From Pseudoips prasinana (Eukaryota > Arthropoda > Insecta > Lepidoptera > Nolidae), in the NCBI GenBank assembly GCA_951640165.1, contig OX621260.1:20292001-20356000 (forward strand): a stretch of 64,000 nucleotides of DNA. The letters run 5' to 3'. The position numbers were made by a program, and so were the translations under genes. Positions 9,908 through 20,504 of the stretch are shown in pieces (position 1 is the stretch's first letter; every line of letters begins with the position of its first letter). Under the pieces are notes generated by a model. It was given only the letters and a program-made list of their open reading frames with translations, was not told the DNA's origin and did no database searches.

Positions 9908-10150
9908 TTGGATGAGAAGAAAAAAATAGTTAAGAGATTTGAACGAATAAACCCCATTTTGTCGAGAGATTCTGAAGATGAAACAAGTAATATTATAACA
10001 ACTCGAGCTATTATTGAAACCCCTATTGACGAAGTCTCACCGGGTTACCCTGATAGAAGAATCATGGAACACAATATCACAATCGCTGAGACAACAGATT
10101 CAGAAATAAAAACAGCAAATAAGGAAATAGAAACCGGGGTGCTAAAAATT
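9908..10150 (+). CDS. Unrecognised open frame just upstream of the RTE LINE
   Basis: About 80 codons of a charged peptide (DEKKKIVKRFERINPIL..) are open on both sides, with no clear start. The frame runs without a stop into the beginning of the RTE sequence. It could be the 5' region of the RTE element, an N-terminal transposon peptide, or chance. I cannot assign a function. Confidence 0.25.
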
Positions 10151-10903
10151 CCCGACAGACGCCGTGTTACCAAAACCGACGACGTCTGGCCCTGGCAACA
10201 TATAACACTCGCACACTGCGGACCGACGAGAAGATCATCGAACTGAAGTAGCAACTGAGCAGGTTACATTGGGATATCATAGGATTGTCTCAAGTCCGAA
10301 GAGAGGGGGAGGACACGATAATCCTAAAATCCGGGAACCTGTTCTATTTCTGGAACCAATGGCGACCAATTGTCCCAAGGTGACACCACCTTGGGACAGG
10401 GTTCATAGTTTACAAGTCCTTCGTCCACAACGTAGTGAAAATCGAGAGTGTGTCGACTAGGGTGGCGTACCTTATACTCAGAACTACCATGTGGTATTCG
10501 TTGAAGGTAATACAGGTATACGCGCCGACTTCGACGAACTCCGACGATGAGGTTGAGGATATATCAAGAGCCATACATAGCTCCAAAAACGATTTCACTG
10601 TGGTAATTTGTGGACTTTGACGCAAAGCTGGGCAAACGATTCGGTAATGAGCTGAGAGTGGGGCAATTTGGAACTGGAGACCGGAATCCCCGAGGTCAAA
10701 TGTTGGCCGACTTCATGGAGAAGGAGGAACTCTTAATGATGAATTCCTTATTCAGAAAGTCGGATCACCGCAAATGAACCTGGGTGAACCCCGATGGTAA
10801 AACCAAAAATGAGATAGACTTTATCTTGTCGACGTGACGACAGATGTTCATTGCGGATAAAACCGGCAGCGATCACAGACTGGTGAGAGGCTCATTGAAC
10901 CTT
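10150..10903 (+). pseudogene. RTE-clade LINE, endonuclease part, broken
   Basis: Several frames together read as an RTE apurinic endonuclease: a TRTLRTDEKI.ELK-like start near 10205, then QLSRLHWDIIGLS at about 10251, a GDFDAKLGKRFGNE-like region near 10610, and KNEIDFIL at about 10810. Stops and frameshifts are frequent. The element is cut at 10903 by the gypsy LTR and continues at 25616, 25955 and 28441. Confidence 0.75.
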
Positions 10904-10982
10904 TGAAGTAAAACTACAAGATGGTTGCGCACAGACTGACTTTTATTTATATACCCACATTATTTATTATTAATATACAACA
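10904..10982 (-). repeat. 3' LTR of the Mag-type element
   Basis: The sequence matches 25537-25615 as far as I can see base for base. In element orientation it contains a TATATAAA box. The internal neighbour 10983-10993, read on the minus strand as AAGGGGAAAGA, is the polypurine tract. Confidence 0.9.
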
Positions 10983-10993
10983 TCTTTCCCCTT
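10983..10993 (-). other. Polypurine tract of the Mag-type element
   Basis: Read on the minus strand this is AAGGGGAAAGA, directly next to the 3' LTR. This is the expected primer site for plus-strand DNA synthesis. Confidence 0.8.
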
Positions 10994-11433
10994 AACAAAT
11001 AAACTTAATTAGTATAAGTGAAACAAATTAAATTTTTAAAGAATACAATATAAATTCTACATTCATCTTATTACCTGAGCTAAGAACTACGCTTAGCTCC
11101 AGATGACGAGTACAAGTATATATTATACATATACACATATATATATATATATTATTTTACATTTTTATCATATATTTCTCCAAATGTTTCGAATTACAAA
11201 TTATCAAGTATCATGCACTCTTAATACACATTACATTATTACATAGACACGAACTCTAGTGTAACATGACAATAACACACATACCACACTAATGTTACTG
11301 AATTAATTATACGTACCTATTTATATCAATAAATAGTGGGCTACTTATCCAACGATTAAAATTCAAAAACTTATATATAATGTAAGTTATTGATTAGTTA
11401 TTAATATTATTATTATTATTATTTTTTTTTATT

Positions 11434-12578
11434 TTAGTTGTTGTTGTAACAATAATTTGCGATTTTTATTCTTGCTTCACGGGCAGCCGCTCGCTCAGTC
11501 CGATCCTGTACGAGCGGTGACTGCGTGAGCGTTACATCAAGGTCCCCTGTAGTATTATACCACTCACTACTTGTATCTGTTCCTTCTTTACAATCATCAT
11601 ACACGCTGCTGTCACTATCGTGTTTAGCATTACCTCCTCCGACTAAGTCTATAGGTGAAGAATCACGTTTAATAAGATGCCTACGATTCCGTCGGAAACG
11701 CCTGCCTAATTGATCAGTGACGAAGAACGACCTCGGCTGTCCAGCGCGCGCCGACACTCGCGCCTCTCGCCTCACTTTGCCGTCTAACATTATCACAGCA
11801 TCACCTGGCTGCAGATTCGGCAAGTTACGAGCACTGCGGTCATAATACCCTTTAGCATTGTTTTGTTTACGTAACATATTATTATAATCCACTTTATTAT
11901 CTCTAGCTGGTCGTAATTTGGTTGAACATATTGGTAACCGCGTGTTAAGTTTTCGACTCATTAGGAGCTCTGCCGGGCTGGCGATCCCATCTCTCGGCGA
12001 GGTTCTATAGTTTAATAGACTTAAGTAAAAATCTGAATGGTCATTAATAGATTTAATTAATAAATGTTTGATGGTGCGAACAGCTCGTTCTGCCCGACCA
12101 TTTGACTGGGGAAAATTCGGGGATGACGTAATATGTGAAAAACCCCACGTTTTCACAAAATCCCGAAACATTTTAGAGGCATACGCTGGGCCATTATCTG
12201 TTATTAATTCTGTCACTATTCCATGCCGAGCAAATTGTTCCTTCATCGCTTTTATCACGCTATCTGATGTTATAGAATTTAGGGTTGATACCTCAACGTA
12301 ATTAGAAAAATAATCAACTAGAAGCAAAAAATAGCGTTTGTTGTACTCAAATATATCAGAACCCACTTTTGTCCACGGCAAGTTAGGTATTTCGTGAGGA
12401 ATTAATGTCTCACGCTGCGGTCTCGCAGCGTGCATGGCACATACGCGGCAGCGCCGCACAGTGTGCTCGATATCGCGTGACATACCCGGCCAGTACATAA
12501 CCTCTCGGGCTCGTCTTTTGCATTTATCAATGCCCAGGTGGCCTTCATGCACTCGCGTTAACATTTCTGACCTCAAGT
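11434..12578 (-). pseudogene. Mag-type integrase, frameshifted from RNase H
   Basis: In order: an N-terminal zinc-binding region (HEGHLG..CR.C), a catalytic core with Asp in VGSDIFE, Asp in ITDNGPAY and Glu in NGRAERAVRT (the DDE triad), and a C-terminal LQPGDAVIML segment of the type seen after gypsy integrases. The tail is rich in Asp, Ser and Thr. The upstream RNase H frame and this one overlap at 12545-12681 but are out of register. The crossing point is near 12570, so a one-base frameshift breaks Gag-Pol. Confidence 0.88.
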
Positions 12579-13848
12579 CTCTCCGGAATGAATACAAGAT
12601 CGTCCTTGAACAACACGCCATCATAGTATTCGAATGACTGACGATGTTCCCATAAATTACGGATATTTTCATCAGTCTCATATTTATTCATCGGCCAACC
12701 ATTCTGTATAACTTTGACTAATAACTGACATACTGAATCACGACTAGTATGTTCCCGGACTAAACTCAACTTTGAATCACTAAATGCAACACTACTTATT
12801 AAAAAACACGATTGACTATGAACTTCGTCACATATTTTGTCTGACATACGTTGCGGGAGGGGTGCACGCGAGAGCGCGTCAGAAATATATAAATACTTTC
12901 CGGGCTTATAGACCACGGTAAAATCGTATCTTTGAATCCGCAGCATCATACGTTGCAATCTAGCAGGCACGGAATTCAAAGACTTCTTAAACAGAGCCTC
13001 AAGGGGCTTGTGGTCAGATTCCACCAGCACATCGCTCTTTCCGAAAATATAATGGTGAAACCTCTCAAGGGCGAAGACTATTGCGAGCATTTCTTTCTCA
13101 ATTTGGGCGTATCGCTGTTGTGTTTCTGTCAGCGTGGATGATGCAAATTCAACTGGCCGCCCGCCCTGGAGTAATACAGCACCAACAGCGTGTGAACTAG
13201 CATCGACAGATATCACCGCTGGTTGCTTTGGCGAGAACAATGTAAGCACAGGTGCGCTACATATATCATTCTTTAATTCCCTTACTACTTCGTCTTCACA
13301 CGCACCCCAGACCCATTCACAGTCTTTTTTAAGCAAATTTCGAAGTGGGGTTACCTTTTGAGAATAATTGGGAATAAATTTACATAAATAGTTCACCATA
13401 CCTAAAAATCTTTCTAAATCCTGTCTATTTTGAGGGATCTTCATTTCTTTTACAGCTTTTATCTTATTATCATCTATTTCCATGCCCTCGGCGCTAAATT
13501 TATGACCTAAATAGGTTACTTCGGTAACTTTAAACTCACACTTGTCACGATTGAATTTTATCCCGACCTGCCTTGCCCTATCTAACAATTTTTTTAGCCT
13601 TTCATCATGTTCTTTCTCCGTAGATGCCCATAGGATGATATCATCTACAAAGGAATCGACTCCTTCTAACCCTTCGAGTAATTGTCGGACTCGAGAATGA
13701 AAAACTTCTGATGCTGAATTTACGCCATACGGAAGACGTAAAAATTGATAGCGACCGAAAGGCGTACCGAATGTACAAAGATCTGCACTAGATTTATCCA
13801 ACTGTACCATCCAAAAACCAGACCTAGCATCTAATTTGCTATAGTATA
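12570..13848 (-). pseudogene. Mag-type reverse transcriptase C-part and RNase H
   Basis: Motifs in order: LDARSGFW-like with the first catalytic Asp (about 13840-13820), FLRLPYGVNSA, SFVDDIILWA with the catalytic DD, and TYLGHKFSAEGM. A connection follows, then RNase H (VISVDASSHAVGAVLLQGG, EKEMLAIVFALERF, ESDHKPLEALF, SDALSRAP). The catalytic residues of both domains are present. A LINE fragment at about 13850-14518 cuts off the N-terminal part, and a frameshift near 12570 cuts off the integrase. Confidence 0.9.
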
Positions 13849-13849
13849 T

Positions 13850-14518
13850 AGTATATAGTAATATAGCTATAGTTCCCTACAGCACTGATTTCACTAATAA
13901 AAGACGTACAGATAGAGTTTGCACACAAAAGATAAAAACAACACATGCCTTCACCTCAAAGTTCTACATAGTTTTAGGACCGCTCCTCTACAATAGAGTT
14001 AATGCAATTGTAGACATTTATTCCCTTAATTACAATAATTGTAAACAAGCCCTTAAGAATGCTCTCCAAGCCTTGTCCTACGAAGATACAGAGAAACTTT
14101 TAGTCGTTTTGAAATAAAGTTGTTTTGTACTGTTTTATAATATTGATCATGTAAAAAATTGATGATGTTTAAGAATGTGAAACCAACAAAGTCATTATGA
14201 TGTAATTGTTATAAATTAGCATACGCATCAATTGTTTGGGTTCAATAACATTGTATGTAACCCAAGTACGCGTCTTTACCTTTTGCATCCATTGTTAGAA
14301 TAACCATATCACGCATATTATAATTATATTAAGTAAGTGACTATTTTTAGAATATATTAATACTAGCACTTCTTTGCCTGAAAAACAGGATTACCTAGTT
14401 CAGGCACACCTGTAACGTTTGTAGCAAATTAAGAAAATTGTATTTGTTGTTTTATTTTATGTTTTAGCTGTTAAGAAATTTATCTGAAATAAATAATTAT
14501 TATTATATTATAATTATA
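13850..14518 (+). mobile_element. LINE 3' fragment inserted in the gypsy reverse transcriptase
   Basis: A block of about 670 bases sits exactly between two parts of the gypsy frame, both breaks falling in TATAGTA-type sequence. It reads on the plus strand as the C-terminal end of a LINE protein (KFYIVLGPLLYNR.. to LLVVLK and a stop at about 14117). A 3' UTR and an AATAAATAATTATTATTA tail follow, ending at 14518. Confidence 0.7.
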
Positions 14519-14701
14519 TAGTACTTAGCGCCTTTCAATTTGGTGGCAATATCCGTTAGACTGGGCAATGGAAAATGTTGACGCCGAATAACTTTATTCA
14601 ATGGTCGCGGATCAAGACATACGCGATTACTACCATCTTTCTTTGCCGCGACCACTATTGCATTTACCCAAGAGGTGGGATGAATGACTTTTCTTATCAC
14701 C
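14519..14701 (-). pseudogene. Mag-type reverse transcriptase, N-terminal middle part
   Basis: The minus strand gives the region between the BEL and LINE insertions: PTSWVNAIVVAAKKDGSNRV followed by CLDPRPLNKVI and LPSLTDIATKL, which are standard gypsy RT motifs. Its left neighbour in the protein is at 23959-25430 and its right neighbour at 13848. Without the two insertions the frame would be continuous across both junctions. Confidence 0.88.
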
Positions 14702-14919
14702 TGTACGGGTCTCGAGGTGGTGTGTAGATAAACGAGTTGAGTTGACTTAAAACCACGTTTATTACTCAAGTATACAATATAAGTTATTTGGATGCTAATC
14801 TGTTCGTTGTTATTGTTATTTGTCAACTAACTATATTAATGTCGAAAGTATGTATAAGTAATGCGCCGAAACTAGGTTAAGGCGGCGTAAGCAAAATAAG
14901 CCTGTACGTGAACCGTACA
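14702..14919 (-). repeat. 3' LTR of the BEL element
   Basis: It matches 23736-23953 in length and, as far as I can read, in sequence. Short inverted ends TGTACGG/CCGTACA are visible. Confidence 0.92.
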
Positions 14920-15036
14920 TGCTCCCGAGAAAAGAGAAACAAGATGAGCATCCAGTACAAAGCAAAGAATAAGATAATCAAAATAGAAAAAATGTAAATA
15001 TGTATAAGTATAAAATATGTAATAAGTATGTAAATA

Positions 15037-17019
15037 TTAATTAGTTGTGTCCTCAAATTCAAATCGTTTCTTCGGTTCTGGTTTGCTGTAAATGGGCTCC
15101 CGTCCGACCGAGCCATGAATTTCTTGCATCTCTATTTCCATTCCAAGGTTATTTTCTTCTCTAGGTTTAGATCGCTTAGTGCTCTTTGAAGTTGTTTTTC
15201 TACACCAACGTTTTATGCCAAAGTAAAGAGCAAATGCGGCAAATCCTCCCAACAGCACAGAAGTAACAGAATATAGGTAAACATCATGACTGGATATCGT
15301 CGACGATTCCGGAAGAATTTCATGCGTTTTCTGGTAGCTTAGTTGTTCCTCAATATTTGAAAACATAGATCGATTGTAATTTGGTGTACCGAGCTCAGTA
15401 ATATTTAACTGTGCACTTTTCCAACCTAAATCAAAGACGTTGTTAATTGTTGAGTTAATCGTAGGAACATCCGTATCCACACCCATGTAATAACTATTTC
15501 CTAAATGATTATACGTAAATATAGTAGCGTCTTGTTTCTGTAGTATACATTTTGCTTGTAAGGATATTACTCCGGTCCCGTCAATGATCGCCGGCGTAAC
15601 CTGATCACTACAAATAATACGCATCAGCTGTTTGTGACATACGGTAAACAACCATAAGTTAGGTTTATGCAATTTTACCCAGACTTCTTTGCAAATTACG
15701 TCATTCAGTAAGCACGAAATTGAAGTTTGTTGACTGAAGACCTTGGCCTCACACGGTGCATTTTTATCGTGTAAGTTGTAGACAGGCTGTCTGGATATGC
15801 AGGAGAATTCATCTTGTCCATACGACGTACATTGATGTATGTCTTGTTCATCTAAGGTTATATATGAATTTTTGACAAAGTTGATGGCGATAAATTTTGA
15901 GCTTGGCTGTACCAGTTTCAACCGTCCCTGTCTAAGGAAAGGTATTGGTATGACACGGTAAATCTTATAGTCTTCGTCGCTTAACAACGGAATGTGTAAC
16001 TCTAAAAGAAGAAAGTTATTAGTTATCCTGGCCTTTACATGCATTAATTCATATATATTTTGAAAATCTGACTGAGTATCCTTTATAGGTAAGGATAATC
16101 CCTGCGGCAATTTTCCTGATATTATATTTAGTTGTTCAATTAATTGCGAGGCGGAGAACAAATGTGTGTCTAAATGACCACGGTAGATATTAGTGATCGC
16201 ATTCATTAGTAGATCCAAAATCCGATTCAAGTCACCTAAGATTAGAGTCGATGTTACCGCGGCAGAGTTTATGTCATTTATTGTATACAATACTTGGGCT
16301 CTATTTTCAATCTTTGTGATTACGCTGCCAGTCTGATTCATATAACTTTGTATAGCTGTGAATTGCTTATCCATAAATATCGTATTGTTTTTGATCGAGT
16401 TATTTTCCGCTTCTATAATTAATGTCTGATTCTTCATAAGTTTTAACAAATAATTATCGTTTGTTTGTAAATTTTGGATGTCCTTCTCATATTTTTCTGC
16501 AAAATCAGCGTCTAAAATACCAAAAAGTGTTCGTGTTAATTTTCCAACTCCGTCAAAGTATCCTCGTTTTTGACGCAAGTGTTGAGACAGTAGTATAGAG
16601 TTGTATTCTTCGAGATGTTGCAATTCGTGACGTAGGTGATCTACCATTGATTCACACGGCTCATAGAGATGTACAACTCTCTCGCAAAGTTGGTCAATTT
16701 GATTAATATATAATTGGATCTTACTTGTCGCTTGCCAATAAGAAGTTAAATTGTAGTAGATTAATAGTGTCCATTCATCGTGTATCAGTTGTAGTTTTCC
16801 AGCTTCATCAAAATAAATTGGGTGATTGGTAGGTATGGAAGATATTTTATAGCTTCTTGTAATCGGAGAGGCTTTTGTTATACCTGTGATTGCTAAAACA
16901 GTTATAAGAACTATGGACAATTTGTTCAGAGTAGTTGTTGTAATTTTTCGTTTTTCAGTTTTTGATTTGGTTGTAGTTGAGTTTGCTTCCGGTGCTCTGA
17001 GTTTGTAAAGGTATTGCAT
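15037..17019 (-). CDS. env: Envelope-like glycoprotein of the BEL element (baculovirus F / errantivirus Env type)
   Basis: This is an open frame of 660 codons. A hydrophobic segment at about residues 33-50 can serve as a signal peptide. A furin-type RQKR site lies at 149-152, followed at once by a Gly- and hydrophobic-rich stretch in the position of a fusion peptide. Many N-glycosylation sites and paired cysteines follow. A membrane anchor lies at about 580-602, with a basic cytoplasmic tail. This layout is that of the baculovirus F and insect errantivirus Env family, known in some BEL elements such as roo. The product would be a class I-like membrane fusion protein. It overlaps the integrase remnant by some 90 bases in another frame, so expression would normally need splicing. 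Whether the start used here is native is unclear, because the neighbouring integrase is deleted. Confidence 0.85.
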   Translation of the reverse strand: MQYLYKLRAPEANSTTTKSKTEKRKITTTTLNKLSIVLITVLAITGITKASPITRSYKISSIPTNHPIYFDEAGKLQLIHDEWTLLIYYNLTSYWQATSKIQLYINQIDQLCERVVHLYEPCESMVDHLRHELQHLEEYNSILLSQHLRQKRGYFDGVGKLTRTLFGILDADFAEKYEKDIQNLQTNDNYLLKLMKNQTLIIEAENNSIKNNTIFMDKQFTAIQSYMNQTGSVITKIENRAQVLYTINDINSAAVTSTLILGDLNRILDLLMNAITNIYRGHLDTHLFSASQLIEQLNIISGKLPQGLSLPIKDTQSDFQNIYELMHVKARITNNFLLLELHIPLLSDEDYKIYRVIPIPFLRQGRLKLVQPSSKFIAINFVKNSYITLDEQDIHQCTSYGQDEFSCISRQPVYNLHDKNAPCEAKVFSQQTSISCLLNDVICKEVWVKLHKPNLWLFTVCHKQLMRIICSDQVTPAIIDGTGVISLQAKCILQKQDATIFTYNHLGNSYYMGVDTDVPTINSTINNVFDLGWKSAQLNITELGTPNYNRSMFSNIEEQLSYQKTHEILPESSTISSHDVYLYSVTSVLLGGFAAFALYFGIKRWCRKTTSKSTKRSKPREENNLGMEIEMQEIHGSVGREPIYSKPEPKKRFEFEDTTN

Positions 17020-17191
17020 CTCTTAAGTTCTTCACGTAGTTGTCTTGCGGCTCCAACGAAGTTTGTACCATTGTCCGAATACACATGTTTTGGTGTTCCT
17101 CTGCGTGCACACATCCTACTAAAAGCAGCAAGAAAGGTTGTTGTTGATAAATCAGAAACCAATTCTAGGTGTATGGCTTTTGTCACCATGC
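16926..17191 (-). pseudogene. BEL integrase core remnant
   Basis: The minus strand shows VTKAIHLELVSDLSTTTF and the second Asp in YSDNGTNF, then breaks off into unrelated sequence after about 70 residues. The C-terminal portion of a BEL integrase, with its Glu and PPHFGG-like region, is absent, so a deletion is likely at the junction with the env frame. The upstream half lies beyond the inserted DNA transposon. Confidence 0.85.
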
Positions 17192-17199
17192 AAACAAAC
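17192..17199. repeat. 8-bp target duplication of the DNA transposon, left
   Basis: AAACAAAC, repeated exactly at 18656-18663. Confidence 0.85.
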
Positions 17200-18655
17200 C
17201 ATGGAGCTATTACAAAGAGGAGACGTTGTAATTCGATTTTTCTATGAAACAACGCGTGACATTTTGCGGGGGGGAGAGGGTGTTAGATCCCGCCTACTTC
17301 TTTGTTTACATCTACCGGTCAATAGGTAAACTAATCGCATGTTTTGTCGACTATCATTAGTAGTAATGTAACTTTCTTACACTAGATGTCACACAGTGCA
17401 GGATGCAACAGGGCCGGACTCATAACTTCGTTCCAGGGAGTACTGTTTTTTTTTTACTTTTGCGAACCATAATGATATCCTTTTTTTTTTGACAGTGATA
17501 TTATTATAAAATAAATGTTAAAATAAAAACGTCATTGATGAATGACGATTGAAGATAATAGGATTTTGTTAATGACTTATTTTACAAAAATAGCGGCTGA
17601 GTCGGACTCGCCCATCAAGAGTTCCGACCTGCAAGTATTTGAGTTTATTGAATGAAAGATAAATTGCAGTTTAAGATTCATGACGTATAAAAAACGTACT
17701 TACTAGATCTCGTTCCAACCAATTTTCGGTGGAAGTTGGCATGGAATTGTATATCATATATTTTTTTTAGTTTTATAATTCTCTTATTTTAGAACTTAAT
17801 AGGGGCGGGGAACAAATTTTATCGCTTTGGAAGTGTCTCTCGCGCCACCTATCCACCCCACAAAGGGTGGGGTGGATACTTAATTTAAATTACGTTGTTT
17901 ACTTAATTTAAATACTTAAAGTAAACAACGAGCATACTAATGAAGGGAAGTAGGTACTTTAATTAAATTACTGTACATAGAATATTTAATTTATAGGAGA
18001 TTGTATTTTTTTTTTGTGCAGTGCATTCCATGTTTAAGTACTTTCTATTTATGATACAGCTGCGGGACATTAGGTAAAATAACTGGATCCTAATTACGGC
18101 CCTGTTTTTGTTATGTTCATATTTGTTCGATAGATGGCGGTTTTTTTTTTTTTTTAATTATATTAAAAGCTACAAAAATGTATTTTGGCCATTAAAGGGG
18201 TTTTACGAATGAATGTTAAACAAATTTCAGTACACACGATTATTAGATTATGATAGTACTGAGCTCTGCGTACCTAAATATTTTTTATTCCCATGACCCC
18301 AAGTATCGCCATCTAATGTCGTGTAGAATTATGTTTCGAAACGCCGACGTTAAGGGAATTTTCTAGAACTATTTTGATAAAAAATCTAATAAAATTACTT
18401 ACAAATGAAATTTGATGCCATCCATAGCATTAGAACGTCAGTCCGAGTAGTTTTTACAAGATAAAACACAACACTTCATTATTTTTATCTTCTAGCGCAA
18501 ATATAGCTGTAAATTGTGAACGTGACGTAGATGTGCACAGGACGAACGCCAACAATACATTGACTTAGGCCACGCCTACATGATGACGTTTGGACTCAGT
18601 TGAAAATCACAGTTCTCAGTTGCTTAGGCCGTCTCCTCTTTGTAATAGCTCCATG
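17200..18655. mobile_element. 1456-bp non-autonomous DNA transposon, P-element-like ends
   Basis: The first 26 bases (17200-17225) are the exact complement of the last 26 (18630-18655), starting CATGGAGC and ending GCTCCATG. An 8-bp duplication flanks it and it splits the BEL integrase frame. CATG ends with an 8-bp duplication are what the P superfamily shows. hAT elements also duplicate 8 bp but usually start CA..G. The interior has no transposase: I see only AT-rich sequence, a GGGTGGGGTGG patch near 17860 and short poly-T tracts. A related autonomous element must have moved it. Confidence 0.85.
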
Positions 18656-18663
18656 AAACAAAC
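18656..18663. repeat. 8-bp target duplication of the DNA transposon, right
   Basis: AAACAAAC, identical to 17192-17199. Confidence 0.85.
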
Positions 18664-20504
18664 ACAGCTATGTAAGCTTTACATGTTTTGACTCCTCTTC
18701 CCTTGTTTATTTTTACGTCTACATGGCCCGTAAAGTCAACCCCGGTATTGCTGAATGGTCTTGCGGGAGTAACGCGTTCTTTCGGCAAGTCTCCCATCAG
18801 CTGCTCACTTTTTACGCTTTTGAACCGATGACATCTGACACATTGGCGTAGCTTATTCTTCACCGTGCGGCTTCCCCCAACGATCCAGTATTCAAGACGT
18901 AAATGCGCCAATGTAAGCCGTGCCCCACCATGTAACGTGTCACGATGAGCTTCTTCTATTATAAGTTCTGTTAACCTTCCGTTCGCCGGAAGTATGATTG
19001 GATGTTTAGATTCAGGAGGTAGAGTAGAATGTATCAAACGCCCTTTTACCCTTAATAATCCGTATTCGTCAAGGAAGGGTGTCAATTTCAAAATGTTGCT
19101 TCTTGTTGATATTTGTTTATTTTTCGATAAACAATCTATTTCTTCTCCAAAATACTCTAGTTGAGTTGTCTTGAGTAATAACCGCTTCGCTTCCATTATT
19201 TCGTTTGATGACAAACACAAACCTTCTTTTTTGTAGTCGGTTAAACAAGTTATAATACCGCTATTTTTGTTACATCGTAATATATAGCTGATCCGTCGAA
19301 TCCATGCGAGTACTCGTATTGCGCGATTGTAATTGCTGTATTTATTTACTAAGCAGTCTATGAGTTCATTGCGCTTGTAAATCGCAATGTAGCATTTCGT
19401 TTGCTTAAGGCCTTCTTTTGTTATGTAGGTCAGGATTCGTTTTTCTTCATCGAAAACTATGTTTGTTTTTAGCCATTCGGGGCCCTCCCACCAAAGTTTA
19501 AAAGTAATAAGTTGTGAAGGGGAGAGTCCTCTTGTTGCGCAGTCTGCGGCATTTTCTTCCGATTTCACATAACCCCACTGTTGCGGCGGAATAATGTTCC
19601 TTATTTGTTCGACTCTGTTAGCAATATATTTCTCCCACCGGTTTATATCACCCTTGATCCAAGCTAAAACAACTTGTGAATCACTCCAACTGTATATTAA
19701 TAATTTGTTACCGGAAAGAGTATCCTTTACCTTTGCCATGAGTTTGGCGAGAAGGACCGCCGCGCACAGTTCCATTTTAGGTAAGGATATCTTTTTTGTT
19801 AGCGGTGCAACTTTAGTTTTGGCTGTTATAATTGTAGTTGTATAGTGGCCATGACTATTCTTTACTCGGCTGTAAATAGCACATGCCATCGCTTTCTCAC
19901 TCGAATCGCAGTATCCATGAATTTCTATCTCGTTTTCAGTACTTTGCAGCCACCTTGGTATGGAAATATTACTAATAAGGGGTAGATTAGATCGCAATGC
20001 CTCCCATTCATTACACAATTCCATAGATAGTTGCTCATCCCACTCGGTTTTGTTGAGCCAAACCTTTTGAAATAATAATTTTGCCTTTATAGTTACAGGC
20101 GACAGTAATCCCAAGGGATCGTACAGCTTGCTGATTTCCCCTAATATGATACGTTTGGTAAGGTTTTTCTTTTCCGGCAGATCCCAACGATAGGTAAATG
20201 TATCGCTCTCCTGATTCCATCTCATTCCTAACATCTTTGAGTTACAAGTTTGTTCCGAGTTGAAATCATGGCTCGTTGTGTTATTACACCTTTGTTCTTC
20301 TTGTAAATGCTCCAAAATAGAAGGATCGTTACTCTTCCATTTTCTTAAGCTAAACCCGCCAGATTTCAATAGATCTATTAGTTGAGATACCAATAATTTT
20401 GCTGATTCGATAGAATTTTGACCATAAACTAAATCGTCCATATACATATAGTTCTGAAGGACCTTTGCTGCTTCAGGATATCGTTTACTCTCATCTTTCG
20501 CGAG
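18664..20504 (-). pseudogene. BEL pol: reverse transcriptase end, RNase H, integrase N-part
   Basis: Motifs in order: YMYMDDLVYG with the catalytic DD (about 20447), a connection with LYDPLGLLSPVTIKAKLL, and an RNase H-like region (GYCDSSEKAMACAIYSR, KMELCAAVLLAKL, SDSQVVLAWI). The integrase zinc-binding domain (HGGARLTLAHLR..CVRC) and the start of the integrase core with Asp in TGVDFTG follow. It is in the same frame as the preceding Gag-Pol frame but is separated from it by one stop near 20505. It ends at the inserted DNA transposon. Confidence 0.9.
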
